A stretch of 64,000 nt of DNA from contig NZ_CP197471.1 in assembly GCF_052180215.1 (NCBI RefSeq), positions 3,506,001 through 3,570,000 on the forward strand. Reading direction: 5' to 3'. Of this stretch, positions 23,321-32,819 are shown one piece after another (within the stretch, counting starts at the first letter, position 1; each line of letters starts with the position of its first letter). Origin of the DNA: Pseudoneobacillus sp052180215. GTDB taxonomy: Bacteria > Bacillota > Bacilli > Bacillales > Cytobacillaceae. The notes beneath the pieces were generated by a model. That model saw only the letters and a list, made by a program, of their open reading frames with translations, was not told where the DNA came from and did no database searches. Position numbers and translations under genes: made by a program.

Positions 23321-24688
23321 TTAGTCAATTTTATGAGGTAATACCTTACCAGGATTCATAATATTTCGAGGGTCAATCATTTTCTTAATACTCAGCATCA
23401 GTTCAAGGGCATCTCCATGTTCTTTTTGTTGATATTTAATTTTGCCTAACCCCACACCATGCTCCCCTGTACATGTTCCTCCAAGCGAAAGAGAAAGATT
23501 AACAATTTGGTCGTTTATATTTTCAATTTCCTTAATTTGCTTAGGTTTATTCTGGTCATATAAAAGTATGGTATGGAAGTTTCCGTCACCAACATGGCCT
23601 AATACTCCGCCCTCCATTCCAGATTGATCAATCAAACTTCGAGCAAAAACAACTACTTCTGCTAATTTAGATATTGGCACACAGACATCGGCTCCACCAG
23701 CTTTTAAATTTGGATTCTGATGTCGAAAAGCATATGCCAGCTCGTGTCTAGCTTTCCACAATAACGCTCGTTTCTTTGAATTGGTTTCAGTGACCCAGTC
23801 TTCGCTTCCCAAATCCGAAACAATACCTTCCACTATTGATGCTTCCTCTTGGACACCCAATTGACTACCATGGAATTCAAAAAATAAGGAAGGCGCAACA
23901 GGGTAACTTGTTTGACTATATTCATTCACTTTTTGAATGCTAATATGATCAACAAGTTCCATTCGGGCTATTGGAATTCCTGCCAAGAGAATGGAATGGG
24001 CTGCTTGAATACAATCATCAACAGTTGAAAATGAGCATCTAGCAGCTAAAATAGCTTCTGGAATTCCATGTAGCTTTAATGTGATTTCCGTAAAAATTCC
24101 AAGAGTCCCTTCTGAACCGACGAATAAACCGTTTAAATGATAACCAGACGATGATTTTTTTGCTAAACTTCCTGTGTGAATGATTTTACCATTAGGTAGG
24201 ATTACCTCTAAATCCAGCACTTGATCCCGCATCGTTCCATATCTAACTGCAGATGTACCACTAGCATTGGTCGCAACCATACCTCCTATGGAAGCATCTG
24301 CCCCAGGATCTACTGAAAAAAACAGACCATGGCGGTTTATCATGTCATTTAACTGTAAACGGGTAACTCCTGGTTGAACAGTAACAATCATATCCTCTGG
24401 AGAAAACGAAATTACTTTATTCATGTTTTGAAAGCTAATACTAATCCCCTTTTTTATCGGAATAGCTTGCCCTTCTAAACCTGACCCTGCACCAAAAGGA
24501 ACAATTGGAATTGAATTTGTATCTGCATATCGAATAATTTCCACTATATCTTCTTTACAACTTGGGAAAACAACAATATCAGGTTCAACTGGAGAATGGT
24601 ACGATTCATCTTTACTATGATGATAGATTTGTGTTTCACTTTGACTAACTTTTTCCTGCCCGAGAATATCAACCAATTGTTGGTACAT
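23321..24688 (-). CDS. glcD: FAD-linked oxidase, GlcD / D-lactate dehydrogenase-like
   Basis: 455-residue FAD-binding (PCMH-type) oxidase. FAD motif VPFGAGSGLEGQAIP near 62-76 and PGADASIGGMVATNASGTSAVRYGTM near 127-152; C-terminal domain with GHVGDGNFH and GTCTGEHGVGLGK (His and Glu/His metal or substrate ligands). Members oxidise glycolate, D-lactate or other 2-hydroxy acids. Divergent from a GntR regulator with two shared operators in between, so it is probably controlled with the TRAP transporter operon and works on a 2-hydroxy acid entering by that route. Confidence 0.9.
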   Translation of the reverse strand: MYQQLVDILGQEKVSQSETQIYHHSKDESYHSPVEPDIVVFPSCKEDIVEIIRYADTNSIPIVPFGAGSGLEGQAIPIKKGISISFQNMNKVISFSPEDMIVTVQPGVTRLQLNDMINRHGLFFSVDPGADASIGGMVATNASGTSAVRYGTMRDQVLDLEVILPNGKIIHTGSLAKKSSSGYHLNGLFVGSEGTLGIFTEITLKLHGIPEAILAARCSFSTVDDCIQAAHSILLAGIPIARMELVDHISIQKVNEYSQTSYPVAPSLFFEFHGSQLGVQEEASIVEGIVSDLGSEDWVTETNSKKRALLWKARHELAYAFRHQNPNLKAGGADVCVPISKLAEVVVFARSLIDQSGMEGGVLGHVGDGNFHTILLYDQNKPKQIKEIENINDQIVNLSLSLGGTCTGEHGVGLGKIKYQQKEHGDALELMLSIKKMIDPRNIMNPGKVLPHKID

Positions 24689-24766
24689 CGTTATATCACC
24701 CTTCTGATAATTTTAAATTTTTAGAAAAATATATTTACTTTTATTTTAACTAATATTACTATTACT

Positions 24767-24820
24767 GTATACAGTATACTGGGATGTATTTTAGAGGAAT
24801 TACCTGTATACAGTATACAG
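24767..24820 (+). promoter_or_regulatory. Two GntR-type operators in divergent promoter region
   Basis: GTATACAGTATAC at 24767-24779 and CTGTATACAGTATACAG at 24804-24820, both palindromic about a central base and 39 bp apart. They lie between glcD (minus) and the GntR gene (plus); spacing near four helical turns would favour cooperative binding of two dimers. Confidence 0.8.
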
Positions 24821-24842
24821 ATTTGTGTTTTGGAGGATTACC

Positions 24843-25511
24843 ATGAAAAAAATAGCCAAAGAAGATTCTTTAGCCACACAAGCCTATAACATTATTAAAC
24901 AAGCTATTATCTCCGGGGATTTAAGTCCTGGGGATTCACTTCCAGAGGAAAGAGTGGCTAATGATTTAGGTATTAGTCGGACACCTTTACGTGAAGCAAT
25001 TAAACTTCTAGCAACAGAAGGACTTGTTTTACTGGAAAAAGGAAAACCTGCAGTAGTTGCTTCTTATACACCCAGTGAAGCATTCGATTTTTTAGAAGTA
25101 AGAAGTATTTTAGAAGCACATAACATTACTATGATTGAGCCTTATTTAGATGATGCCTTTATAAGCTTACTTGAACAAAACATTACCCAACAAGAACAAA
25201 CTGTCGTGGAACAGAATTATCAATTTTTTATCGATCTTGACCTTTCCTTTCATCTACTTCTTGCTAGTAAAAATAAAAATAAAACTCTCGTTGAAATGAT
25301 TAAACATGTTAATAACGGAGTTAATCGTGCATTCTTGCTCTTATCAAAAACTCTTCCAATAAGCGCAAAAGATGCGGTGGAAGAACATAAACTCATTGTC
25401 AATGCTTTAAAAAATAAAGATATTTCATTAGCAAAGGAAAAAATGGAGTATCACATGCAGAAGATTGGCATCCGTATTCAAACTTATTTAAACAAGGGGG
25501 AAACAAAATGA
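24843..25511 (+). CDS. GntR family (FadR/FCD) transcriptional regulator
   Basis: 222-residue repressor: winged-helix domain (residues 5-70) with IISGDLSPGDSLPEERVA and LGISRTPLREAIKLLATEGL, then an FCD ligand domain with metal-binding His/Asp positions (D..FH in DLDLSFHLLLA, EEHKLIVNAL, YHMQKI). ATG 24843 follows GGAGGATTACC; the longer frame has no better start. Overlaps the dctP-type gene by ATGA. Two palindromes upstream imply autoregulation and control of glcD. The effector should be an organic acid. Confidence 0.93.
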   Translation: MKKIAKEDSLATQAYNIIKQAIISGDLSPGDSLPEERVANDLGISRTPLREAIKLLATEGLVLLEKGKPAVVASYTPSEAFDFLEVRSILEAHNITMIEPYLDDAFISLLEQNITQQEQTVVEQNYQFFIDLDLSFHLLLASKNKNKTLVEMIKHVNNGVNRAFLLLSKTLPISAKDAVEEHKLIVNALKNKDISLAKEKMEYHMQKIGIRIQTYLNKGETK

Positions 25512-26542
25512 AAAAAAGGTTTTTTAGTGTCATGTTGTTGATTGCCGTACTGTTAGTAAGTGCTTGTGGACGTCCTACAAATGAAAGCGTATCCAATAAA
25601 GAAGGAGGCAAATCGGATGAACAAAAATATACGATTAGAATCGCTCATCTTGTTCCCGAAGAACAATCTAGTCATCTTGCAGCGGTAACGTTTAAGAAAA
25701 ATGTAGAAGAACGTTCTAACGGCCGAATTGAAGTGCAAATATATCCGAATGGTTCACTTTATGGATCAGACCGTGAAGCAATCGAAGCTGTTCAACTAGG
25801 AAATATCGAAATGACCATTCCAGCAGTAGCACCCCTTGCTTCATTTAATGAAAAGTTTATGGTTTTTGACTTACCTTTCCTTTTTAACTCTAATGAGGCT
25901 GCCTATAAAGCACTTGATGGCGAATTAGGAGAAACATTGTTAAAGGATCTGGAAAAAAATGATTTAAAAGGATTAGTTTTTGCTGAAAATGGATTCCGTA
26001 ATATGTCAAATAACAAGGGTCCTATCGAAAGCCCTGAAGATTTAAAAGGAGTTAAAATGCGTACCCTTGAAAACCCGGTACACACGGATACTTTTAAATC
26101 CTTTGGTGCAAATGCATCGCCATTCGCTTTTGGAGAGTTGTATACTGCCCTACAGCAAGGAACATATGATGCAATGGAATGTCCGATTTCTCTATACTAC
26201 ACAAATAAATTCTATGAAGTTCAGGATTACTTGACTTTAAGTGGTCATGTCTATGCAGCTACCATCCTTCTTATGAATAACAATTTTTACAATGAATTAC
26301 CGGAAGATCTTCAAAAAATAATTACGGATGCATCTAAGGAGTACCGAACTGAACAACGTAAGCTAGCTCAACAACAAGATATTGAATTTCTTGAAAAACT
26401 TAAAGAAAACGGTATGAAGGTAAACGAATTAACTGCTGAACAAAAGAATGCCTTTAGAGAGGCTTCAAAATCAGTTTACGAAAAATATATTCCTAAAATT
26501 GGTGAGGACTTAGTAAATAAAGCCCTCGAAGCTAACAAATAA
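25508..26542 (+). CDS. TRAP transporter substrate-binding lipoprotein (DctP family)
   Basis: 344-residue solute receptor with lipobox VSAC near residue 20. Family features: IRIAHLVPEEQSSHLAA, VQIYPNGSLYGSDREAIEAVQLG, and VKMRTLENPVHTDTFKSFGANASPFAFGELYTALQQGTYDAME, where the Arg of VKMRT usually binds the ligand carboxylate. Translation is coupled to gntR. A hairpin separates it from the DctQ/DctM membrane genes. Ligand is a carboxylate; exact nature unknown. Confidence 0.94.
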   Translation: MKKRFFSVMLLIAVLLVSACGRPTNESVSNKEGGKSDEQKYTIRIAHLVPEEQSSHLAAVTFKKNVEERSNGRIEVQIYPNGSLYGSDREAIEAVQLGNIEMTIPAVAPLASFNEKFMVFDLPFLFNSNEAAYKALDGELGETLLKDLEKNDLKGLVFAENGFRNMSNNKGPIESPEDLKGVKMRTLENPVHTDTFKSFGANASPFAFGELYTALQQGTYDAMECPISLYYTNKFYEVQDYLTLSGHVYAATILLMNNNFYNELPEDLQKIITDASKEYRTEQRKLAQQQDIEFLEKLKENGMKVNELTAEQKNAFREASKSVYEKYIPKIGEDLVNKALEANK

Positions 26543-26555
26543 GAGAAAAATATAA

Positions 26556-26604
26556 AAACCCATCATGTATCGTATTTAATATGATTTAGGGTGGGCTTTT
26601 TTTC
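26556..26604 (+). terminator. Intercistronic hairpin between DctP and DctQ genes
   Basis: ACCC-A-TCAT pairs with ATGAT-TTA-GGGT, followed by GGGCTTTTTTTCTT. Imperfect stem, good T run; probably partial termination after the binding-protein gene. Confidence 0.5.
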
Positions 26605-26647
26605 TTACTCAATCTTTATTACCAGTTTTTTGAGAAAGGGTTTTTCT

Positions 26648-27142
26648 ATGAAAATGAAGGACAAATATATCGAGGAAATTTTCTTGGTTTTCACCATGGT
26701 AGCAATGGTTATCTTGATTTTTACACAAGTAGTTGGACGGTACGTTTTTAATGCCGCCCCTAGTTGGACAGAAGAACTAGCTCGCTATATTCATATATGG
26801 CAAGTTTGGATCGGCGCCAGCTATGCTATTCGGCTTAGACAACATATTCGTATTGAAGCCTTTACAAACTTATTTTCTCCATTCATTCAAAAAATATTTG
26901 AAACATTATCTATTATTGTTTGGTTCATACTTGCCTTATTTTTAGCTGTTCTTGGAACTCAACTCGTTCTAAGCAGCTTAAAAAATGGACAAATCACACC
27001 AGCTATGCAAATACCAATGTGGATTCCTTTTGTAGCGATACCGTTAGGCGGTGCTGGAATGGCACTCCGACTCATCCAGCAACTTTGGACCATTTGGAGA
27101 ACTTCCCCATCTAATTCTAATAAAGGAGGGAATATGATTTGA
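26648..27142 (+). CDS. TRAP transporter small permease (DctQ family)
   Basis: 164-residue protein with four membrane helices. The DctQ signature is visible as VGRYVFNAAPSWTEELARYIHIWQVWIGASYAIR near residues 31-64, and RIEAF shortly after. ATG 26648 follows GAGAAAGGG. Its stop overlaps the TTG start of the large permease. It couples DctM to the receptor in the TRAP complex. Confidence 0.92.
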   Translation: MKMKDKYIEEIFLVFTMVAMVILIFTQVVGRYVFNAAPSWTEELARYIHIWQVWIGASYAIRLRQHIRIEAFTNLFSPFIQKIFETLSIIVWFILALFLAVLGTQLVLSSLKNGQITPAMQIPMWIPFVAIPLGGAGMALRLIQQLWTIWRTSPSNSNKGGNMI

Positions 27143-28422
27143 CAATTGCACTACTTTTTATTTCCCTTTTTGTTTTCCTTTTAATAGGGGTACCAGTTGC
27201 AATCGCGTTGGGTGCCTCTGCATTGGTGACAATCTATTTTACTACTACGTTGCCTCTTACAATTATGACTCAAAAGGCATTTACTGCACTTGATTCATTC
27301 CCTCTATTAGCCATACCTTTTTTTATGCTAGCGGGCATATTAATGGGAAAAGGTGGGGTTTCTAAAAGACTATTAACTTTAGCCACTATGCTTGTAGGAT
27401 GGATGGTTGGAGGTTTAGCAATGGTAACAGTGGTAACCTGTATGTTTTTTGCAGCCATTTCTGGCTCAGGTCCTGCAACAGTTGCAGCGATTGGCTCCTT
27501 TATGATTCCTTCGATGAGGGAAAAGAACTACAATGAGGGATTTGCTGCCGCTGTAACGGCTGCAGCAGGTTCAATTGGTGTTATTATTCCCCCTAGTATT
27601 CCATTTGTTATGTATGGAGTAATCGGTGGTGTTTCTGTTGGTGGTATGTTTTTAGCAGGTGTTATCCCTGGAATTATAATTGGCCTTGGACTTATGGCTG
27701 TTTCTTATTTTATTGCAAAGAAAAACAATTACAAACCAGAGACAACAGTCAATTATTCGTTTAAAGAGGTTATAAAGGCTTTATGGGATGCAAAATGGGC
27801 TTTAATGATCCCCGTAATTATTTTAGGAGGAATATACGGTGGAGTTTTTTCTCCAACAGAAGCAGCTGTCGTTGCTTGTGTCTATGGAATTATAATTGGG
27901 CTATTCGTTCATAAAGAAATGACGATAAAAGATATTTATGTATGTATTCGAGAAGCTATTGTTATTAATGCAACAACCATGATTATTGTTGGATTGTCCA
28001 TTTCTTTCGCTTATATCATGACTCTTGAGCAAATCCCTAATAGTATTGCAGCATATATTACAGATTTATCAAGCAATCCTCTTGTGATATTGCTTGTTAT
28101 TAATATATTGTTGCTAGTTGTGGGAATGTTCATAGACACCATTTCTGCATTAGTTGTATTAACGCCGATTCTATTACCGATTGTAACGGCTGTTGGAGTT
28201 GAACCAATTCATTTCGGTGTCATCTTAGTAGCCAATTTAGCGATTGGTTTTATTACTCCACCACTCGGGGTTAATTTATTTGTTGCATCTAGTAGTAGCG
28301 GTATTAAATTAGAAAAAATTGTTGTGGCTATTATGCCATTCTTACTGTCAATGATTATTACTTTACTCCTTATCACATATATTCCCGCATTGTCTATGTG
28401 GTTACCAAACTTCTTAGAGTAA
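27139..28422 (+). CDS. TRAP transporter large permease (DctM family)
   Basis: 427-residue polytopic permease with roughly twelve helices. Typical motifs: ALDSFPLLAIPFFMLAG near 50-66, FAAISGSGPATVAAIGS near 108-124, SIGVIIPPSIPFVMYG and the C-terminal GFITPPLGVNLFVAS. Starts with TTG 27139 after AAAGGAGGGAATATGA, overlapping the dctQ stop. Sodium-driven uptake by family. Confidence 0.94.
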   Translation: MTIALLFISLFVFLLIGVPVAIALGASALVTIYFTTTLPLTIMTQKAFTALDSFPLLAIPFFMLAGILMGKGGVSKRLLTLATMLVGWMVGGLAMVTVVTCMFFAAISGSGPATVAAIGSFMIPSMREKNYNEGFAAAVTAAAGSIGVIIPPSIPFVMYGVIGGVSVGGMFLAGVIPGIIIGLGLMAVSYFIAKKNNYKPETTVNYSFKEVIKALWDAKWALMIPVIILGGIYGGVFSPTEAAVVACVYGIIIGLFVHKEMTIKDIYVCIREAIVINATTMIIVGLSISFAYIMTLEQIPNSIAAYITDLSSNPLVILLVINILLLVVGMFIDTISALVVLTPILLPIVTAVGVEPIHFGVILVANLAIGFITPPLGVNLFVASSSSGIKLEKIVVAIMPFLLSMIITLLLITYIPALSMWLPNFLE

Positions 28423-28453
28423 CAAGATAAGCGGATGAAAGGTAGATGTACAA

Positions 28454-29626
28454 ATGGGACTTACGTTGAATTCACGTGTCTTAAAATTAGAAACACCAGG
28501 AATTAGAAAGTTTTCAAATCAACTTGTTAATTTTCCTGATGCTATCAATCTTACAATTGGTCAACCCGATTTTCCAACGCCTAAACATATAAAAGAAGCT
28601 GCTATCTCATCAATTTATTCAGATTTAACCAGCTACTCACTTAACGCAGGTCTCCTTTCCCTTCGTCAAGAGGTTCAATCATTTTTCGAGGACTGCTATC
28701 ATTTATCCTACAGAGCTGAAGATGAAATTATTATTACAAACGGAGCTAGTGAAGCCCTTGATATCACATTCAGAACGATTCTTGAAGAAGGTGATGAAGT
28801 TATTTTATTTGCACCTGCTTACCCTGGTTATGAGCCACTTATCGAATTATGTGGTGCAAAACCTATTATTATAGATACTACTGCAAATGGCTTCAAACCA
28901 ACTCTTAATCAATTAAAAAATGCTGTTACTACCAAAACAAAGGCGATTTTGTTCAACTATCCATCCAATCCAACAGGAGCTATATTAACTAAAGAAGATT
29001 TACAACCGCTAACAAATTGGTTAATAACTCAAGATTTATACGTAATTTCAGATGAAATTTATAGTGAGAATACGTTTGAAGGAAAACATATTTCCCTTGC
29101 ATCAATGGATGGAATGTACGACCGTACCATTTTAATACATGGACTATCTAAATCCCATTCGATGACAGGCTGGAGAATAGGATTTACATTAGCCCCTAAA
29201 TATCTATCAGAACAAATGTTAAAGGTACATTTATATAACGTGGTTTGTGCTCCTATTACAAGTCAATATGCTGCGATTGAGGCATTGCGTAATGGTAGGA
29301 ATGATTCAATTCCTATGAACCAAGAATATATAAAAAGACGTGACTTTGTATACGATCGTTTGTTATCAATGGGATTACAAACAAGGAAACCAGAAGGTGC
29401 ATTTTATATATTTCCAAAAATACCAGCCCACTTTCAGGATTCCCATACCTTTGCCACCAAACTTCTTCATGAAGGCGGTGTTGCTGTTGTCCCTGGGTCT
29501 GCTTTTACAGCATATGGTGAAGGATTTATTAGAATTTCGTATGCTTATTCTTTAGAAATATTAGAAGAAGGATTAAATCGTTTAGAAAGATTCTTGCTAG
29601 AATCAATCAATAATAAGGAGAAGTAA
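28454..29626 (+). CDS. Class I/II pyridoxal-phosphate aminotransferase
   Basis: 390-residue fold-type I aminotransferase. PLP-site features: TNGASEALD (phosphate contact), NYPSNPTGA, SDEIYSE, and the Schiff-base Lys in IHGLSKSHSMTGWRIG; C-terminal substrate Arg in FIRISYAYS. The first codons resemble aspartate/aromatic aminotransferases such as PatA. It sits between the TRAP permease gene and an M20 hydrolase in the same operon, so the imported compound is probably an amino acid or yields one. Start ATG 28454, weak RBS (AAAGGTAG). Confidence 0.9.
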   Translation: MGLTLNSRVLKLETPGIRKFSNQLVNFPDAINLTIGQPDFPTPKHIKEAAISSIYSDLTSYSLNAGLLSLRQEVQSFFEDCYHLSYRAEDEIIITNGASEALDITFRTILEEGDEVILFAPAYPGYEPLIELCGAKPIIIDTTANGFKPTLNQLKNAVTTKTKAILFNYPSNPTGAILTKEDLQPLTNWLITQDLYVISDEIYSENTFEGKHISLASMDGMYDRTILIHGLSKSHSMTGWRIGFTLAPKYLSEQMLKVHLYNVVCAPITSQYAAIEALRNGRNDSIPMNQEYIKRRDFVYDRLLSMGLQTRKPEGAFYIFPKIPAHFQDSHTFATKLLHEGGVAVVPGSAFTAYGEGFIRISYAYSLEILEEGLNRLERFLLESINNKEK

Positions 29627-29628
29627 GT

Positions 29629-31245
29629 ATGATGAAAACCTTGATGATGCAATCCTCTGATCAATTGTTAAATCTATTAAATGACTTAGTCTCGATCGGG
29701 AGTATTACTCTTTCAGAAGCGGAAAAACAATTCCCTTTAAAAGTTAAACATCATTTAAATAAATTAATCTATTTCCAAGACAACCCATCTTTTATAAATA
29801 TTCATCAAACAAGTGATGAAAGATCTTTTTTAACTGCGTTATATAAACATGAAGAGGCAACTAAAACGGTTGTCTTAATTAGTCATTTTGACGTAGTCAA
29901 TGTTGAGGATTACGGAGATTTAAAACATTTAGCGTTCAATCCCATTGAATTAACGAAAGCTCTTCATGACCGAACTAGTGAACTTCCAGTGGAAGCAAGA
30001 AATGATTTACTAACCAATAATTGGCTGTTCGGAAGAGGAACAATGGATATGAAGTGTGGATTAGTTCAACATATGTCATTACTTGAAAAAGCCTCAACGG
30101 AAAACTGGAAAATAAATTTACTTTTATTAACTGTTCCTGACGAAGAAGTTAATTCTGTTGGTATGCGAGAAGCTATTCCAAAGTTATTAGATATTGCCGA
30201 ACAACATCAATTAACGTATACCCTTTTTCTTAATTCTGAACCTATGTTTTCACAAATACCTGGAGACGAGGATTATTATTTTTACACAGGGTCTATAGGG
30301 AAAATCATGCCCGGTGCATTGTGTTTTGGGAAGGAAACACATGTGGGTGAACCACTATCAGGTATTAATGCTGCCTGGATGTCTTCTATTTTATCTCAAG
30401 AGATAGAATGGAATGAAGATCTTTGTGAAACGGTTAGTGAGCAAAAAAGTCCTCCACCGACATTATTGCTTCAAAGGGATTTAAAAAAAGAATATTCAAC
30501 TCAAATCCCCCATCGTTCCGTAAGCTTATACAATCTGTTTCTAATGAAAAAAAGTCCTGCAGAAGTGATGGTGGCTATGAAGGATATAGCTAAAACTGCA
30601 GCTTTGAAAATGGAATTTCTAATGGAGGAAAAATATCGAGCATTTGACCTTGATCCAACTCGAATATCCAAGATTCGTGTTCTATCGTATGAAGAGTTAA
30701 AAGATTATGCTTGCCAAAAAACAAGCCAACAGTTTATTGCAAATATCGAGCAAGTGGCTGCTAGTGAAACGAAAGGAGATAGTCGTGACAAATGCATACA
30801 AGTTATTGATCAAATGGCTATGCTTTGTCAGGAGCTTGCACCTATGATTGTGTTGTTTTATGCTCCTCCCTATTATCCAGCCGTTCATTCACATGAACAC
30901 CCAGTTATAAAGGAGCTTGCTGAATCGCTCATCGATAATACCTATGAACATTTTGGCTATAAGTTTACACCCGTAAAATACTTTAATGGTATATCAGACT
31001 TAAGCTATGTAGGGCTTCAATCCCCATTGTCAGATATGAATGCTTATCATAGTAATTTGCCGGGTAACAGTGAACTATATTCCATACCATTTAATGAGAT
31101 GTCAAAATTAACAACTCCTGTAATTAATGTAGGACCAATTGGAAGAGATGCTCATAAAAAAACAGAGCGGCTTTATTTAACATTTGCATTTGAACAACTG
31201 CCTAAAATTTTGGAACACCTTTTATTAGAACATCAAAAACAATAG
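29629..31245 (+). CDS. M20 family metallohydrolase, RocB-like
   Basis: 538-residue M20-type peptidase/deacylase resembling RocB (arginine utilisation). Metal-site motifs: LISHFDVV near 84-91, GRGTMDMKCG near 138-147 and PDEEVNSVGMRE near 170-181; the C-terminal His is in GRDAHKKTER. Follows the aminotransferase by 2 bp with AAGGAG before ATG 29629 (a second ATG follows directly). RocB's exact reaction is not established; here it may cleave an N-acyl or amide bond in the compound brought in by the TRAP system. A terminator ends the operon. Confidence 0.85.
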   Translation: MMKTLMMQSSDQLLNLLNDLVSIGSITLSEAEKQFPLKVKHHLNKLIYFQDNPSFINIHQTSDERSFLTALYKHEEATKTVVLISHFDVVNVEDYGDLKHLAFNPIELTKALHDRTSELPVEARNDLLTNNWLFGRGTMDMKCGLVQHMSLLEKASTENWKINLLLLTVPDEEVNSVGMREAIPKLLDIAEQHQLTYTLFLNSEPMFSQIPGDEDYYFYTGSIGKIMPGALCFGKETHVGEPLSGINAAWMSSILSQEIEWNEDLCETVSEQKSPPPTLLLQRDLKKEYSTQIPHRSVSLYNLFLMKKSPAEVMVAMKDIAKTAALKMEFLMEEKYRAFDLDPTRISKIRVLSYEELKDYACQKTSQQFIANIEQVAASETKGDSRDKCIQVIDQMAMLCQELAPMIVLFYAPPYYPAVHSHEHPVIKELAESLIDNTYEHFGYKFTPVKYFNGISDLSYVGLQSPLSDMNAYHSNLPGNSELYSIPFNEMSKLTTPVINVGPIGRDAHKKTERLYLTFAFEQLPKILEHLLLEHQKQ

Positions 31246-31266
31246 TTTAAACTTAGTTATGAATAC

Positions 31267-31306
31267 AAAAAGGTAATTTTCCCATAGTAGGAAATTACCT
31301 TTTTTT
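31267..31306. terminator. Bidirectional terminator
   Basis: AAAAGGTAATTT/AAATTACCTTTT stem with a 12-nt loop and flanking A and T runs, between the RocB-like gene and the convergent permease. Confidence 0.85.
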
Positions 31307-31310
31307 AACA

Positions 31311-32621
31311 TTAAGATTTACTCTCTAATTGATTAGACTCTAGTAAGTTCCACTTCACCAGTTTTTCTAAGAAAATGGAAATCACAACCCCCATGATGAG
31401 CCCATTTGCTATAAATGGTTGAATCAATACTGGTAAACTCGAAAACAAAGTTGCGGGAGTATTCATTAGACATACCCCGAATAGAACAGGAGTAGCCAAA
31501 CGAAAAATCGTATTAGAGTTAAATGTTTGGCCATTTAAGCTGGCAAATGCTGTTCCAAATAACTGCAAATAAGCAACAAATAAAACAGCATTACCAACTG
31601 TTATTGGCATGGTGGCTAAAAATGTACCTAATGCAGGAATAAGACCCATCAAGGTAAGCAACGCTCCACCTAATAAAAAGGGTTCACGCTGATAAATTCT
31701 TGTACTTTGTAAGAAACCAATAGAAGAAGTAAATGGTGTATATGGAATAAGTCCAAAGCCTGATCCGATTAGAGTGGACATCGCCGTAACAATAATCGAA
31801 TTTCGATATTGATTTTCAGTTGGTTGCAATTTAAACAGAGAGGCACCAGCACCGATGGAAGCAATCGTGTTGCTTAAGTTCATCATAACAGCAAAAAAAG
31901 TAACTCCTATAATACCTATTTCAAGATTTGGCTTTCCGAGCGGAAACAAAGCGAATGAAAAATCTGATGACTGGGTAACATGCTGAATGGAATCCGAAAA
32001 TAAGAAATCGTAACATACCCATCCAACAATTAAACCAATTAAGATGGAAAAATTACTTATGATTGTTTTACCGTTTAGCTTTAAAATACTAACTAAAATA
32101 ACAATTCCGATCGAGAATAAACTACCTGGAATGCTAATTGCCCCTTGCTCCGTTAACGGGAACATTCCTTTAAAGAAAATAAAAATTAATTGAAAGGTTA
32201 ATAAGAAAAGATAGACTGTCATAACCATTGGGCCAAAAATCCATTGTAGGAGAGATACTCCATTAAAGGCTGCAAGAATAAGGGTGACTAGACAAGCTAA
32301 TATAATACCTGAAGCAATACCACCACCAATGGATGTAAGACTTATTCCTAAAGTAGAAGCTGATATTCCTAAATTTAGAATAACTCCCCAAAGTAAACCA
32401 GAATGACCTTCCATAAGTGGAAATCGATGTCCTACGGTTCCCTGAAAAACGCAGGCAAGTCCTGTAAAGATAAGAGAACTCCTTAACATCATCGCCATAA
32501 TATCTGGAGATAAATGAAACACTGTCGCTACTGAAACAGGGACGACAACGGTATTGGCAAAAATAAAAAAGAGCCATTGAACAGCTGAAAACATTGTGAT
32601 TGAAGAAAACCATTTATTCAT
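31311..32621 (-). CDS. Nucleobase permease, NCS2 family (YwdJ-like)
   Basis: 436-residue polytopic protein of the uracil/xanthine permease (NCS2) family. About twelve to fourteen helices; family landmarks are the GHRFPLMEGHSGLLWG segment near residues 64-79 and the ASIGAGASLF...YRNSIIVTAMSTLIGSGFGLIPYTPFTSSIGFLQ stretch in the second half, matching the NCS2 signature region. Closest in character to the less-studied Bacillus YwdJ. ATG 32621 has only a weak RBS. Substrate (uracil, xanthine or other purine) is not decided by sequence. Confidence 0.85.
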   Translation of the reverse strand: MNKWFSSITMFSAVQWLFFIFANTVVVPVSVATVFHLSPDIMAMMLRSSLIFTGLACVFQGTVGHRFPLMEGHSGLLWGVILNLGISASTLGISLTSIGGGIASGIILACLVTLILAAFNGVSLLQWIFGPMVMTVYLFLLTFQLIFIFFKGMFPLTEQGAISIPGSLFSIGIVILVSILKLNGKTIISNFSILIGLIVGWVCYDFLFSDSIQHVTQSSDFSFALFPLGKPNLEIGIIGVTFFAVMMNLSNTIASIGAGASLFKLQPTENQYRNSIIVTAMSTLIGSGFGLIPYTPFTSSIGFLQSTRIYQREPFLLGGALLTLMGLIPALGTFLATMPITVGNAVLFVAYLQLFGTAFASLNGQTFNSNTIFRLATPVLFGVCLMNTPATLFSSLPVLIQPFIANGLIMGVVISIFLEKLVKWNLLESNQLESKS

Positions 32622-32747
32622 TGTTGAAACACCACTTTCTAACCATCATTCAACTAATGATTATAGTATATATTTTTTTATTATTCCTGTATTTTATCTT
32701 TCAAATAGAGAGAAGACCTTTCATTGCTCGTCACAAATTTATGTGAT

Positions 32748-32767
32748 ATAGTTACCTAGGTAACTAT
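32748..32767 (+). promoter_or_regulatory. MarR-type operator
   Basis: Perfect 20-bp palindrome ATAGTTACCTAGGTAACTAT, 53 bp before the MarR gene start; expected autoregulatory site controlling marR and the downstream MFS gene. Confidence 0.8.
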
Positions 32768-32819
32768 TTTAAACCGTTTTTAAAAAAAGGCAAGATACTT
32801 TTTCCACGGAGGGATCTAT

